Source: Gammaproteobacteria bacterium | GTDB lineage: Bacteria; Pseudomonadota; Gammaproteobacteria; Pseudomonadales; UBA7434 | DNA length: 6,423 nt | Assembly: GCA_024280785.1 (NCBI GenBank) | Contig: JAJRPK010000205.1 | Span: 1-6,423 of the forward strand | Direction of reading: 5' to 3' | In this document: positions 6,183-6,423 of the stretch, one piece after another | How the letters are laid out: each line of letters opens with the position of its first letter | Position numbering within the stretch: position 1 is the stretch's first letter | The notes under the pieces: generated by a model | What the model was told of the DNA's origin: nothing | What the model saw: only the letters and a program-made list of their open reading frames with translations | Databases searched by the model: none | Program-made: the position numbers and the translations under genes

Positions 6183-6423
6183 ATGACGGCTTTCATTCCC
6201 ATTATTACTGTCGATGGCCCAGGGGGCGCAGGCAAAGGAACGGTCTGCAAGCGATTGGCCGAGCATCTGGGTTGGCATTTACTGGATAGCGGCATGCTGT
6301 ATCGTTTGCTGGCTTTAGCATCGATAAATCATCAAGTCACGGTAGACAATGAACCTGCTCTAAAGGTGATGGCCAGCGCGCTGGATATAAAGTTTGTTTC
6401 CATTAAGGGTGCCGAAGGCGTCC
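6183..6423 (+). CDS. cmk: Cytidylate kinase, N-terminal part (3' end outside window)
   Basis: Cmk phosphorylates CMP and dCMP with ATP in pyrimidine nucleotide recycling. Eighty residues are visible from ATG 6183 (MTAFIPIITVDGPGGAGKGT); the gene runs off the window. GPGGAGKGT (12-20) is the Walker A loop. LDSGMLYR (34-41) is the start of the NMP-binding region (LDSGAIYR in E. coli). A purine-rich GAGAGAGAAA stretch at 6171-6180 serves as ribosome-binding site. It starts 37 bp after aroA, in the order expected for this supraoperon, where rpsA usually follows. Nothing unusual is seen in the visible part. Confidence 0.95.
   Translation, partial: MTAFIPIITVDGPGGAGKGTVCKRLAEHLGWHLLDSGMLYRLLALASINHQVTVDNEPALKVMASALDIKFVSIKGAEGV

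Overview
The window is a chromosomal segment of a gammaproteobacterium. It carries the aromatic-amino-acid 'supraoperon' known from Pseudomonas and relatives: gyrA (3' part), pheA, hisC, tyrA, aroA and cmk (5' part), all on the + strand. Moderate GC, a Pseudomonas-type fused chorismate mutase/prephenate dehydratase and a class II EPSP synthase fit a marine Pseudomonadales/Cellvibrionales-like lineage. That placement is inference from remembered family sequences, not from a search.

Layout: 2-1186 is the C-terminal ~394 residues of DNA gyrase subunit A. 1187-1360 is a spacer where relatives usually carry serC; no serC remnant is visible, and it holds an inverted repeat and a short tandem repeat. 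1361-2461 is pheA. 2462-2664 is an AT-rich spacer with at most a weak promoter. 2665-3767 is hisC, split by a one-base frame change near 3546-3558. 3788-4678 is tyrA. 4757-6145 is aroA. From 6183 to the window end is the start of cmk.

How the genes work together: AroA makes EPSP, the precursor of chorismate. PheA converts chorismate to prephenate and then phenylpyruvate. TyrA oxidises prephenate to 4-hydroxyphenylpyruvate. The HisC-type aminotransferase can supply the last transamination to Phe/Tyr as well as the histidinol-phosphate step. GyrA and Cmk (CMP kinase) are housekeeping neighbours.

The most interesting point is hisC. The reading frame stops at 3556-3558, and the remaining 71 residues of a normal HisC continue in the -1 frame. 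The overlap falls on T TTA AAG (3546-3552), which has the X_XXY_YYZ form of a -1 ribosomal slippery site. The zero-frame stop comes one codon later, and a 7-bp stem could start 8 nt after the heptamer. This is either programmed -1 frameshifting in a biosynthetic gene, a real inactivating one-base deletion, or a sequencing error. The sequence alone cannot decide. Smaller points are the missing serC, a Lys/Arg-to-Met change in the GyrA box, separate rather than fused tyrA and aroA with a 13-bp tandem repeat over the tyrA stop, and a low-complexity insertion in AroA.
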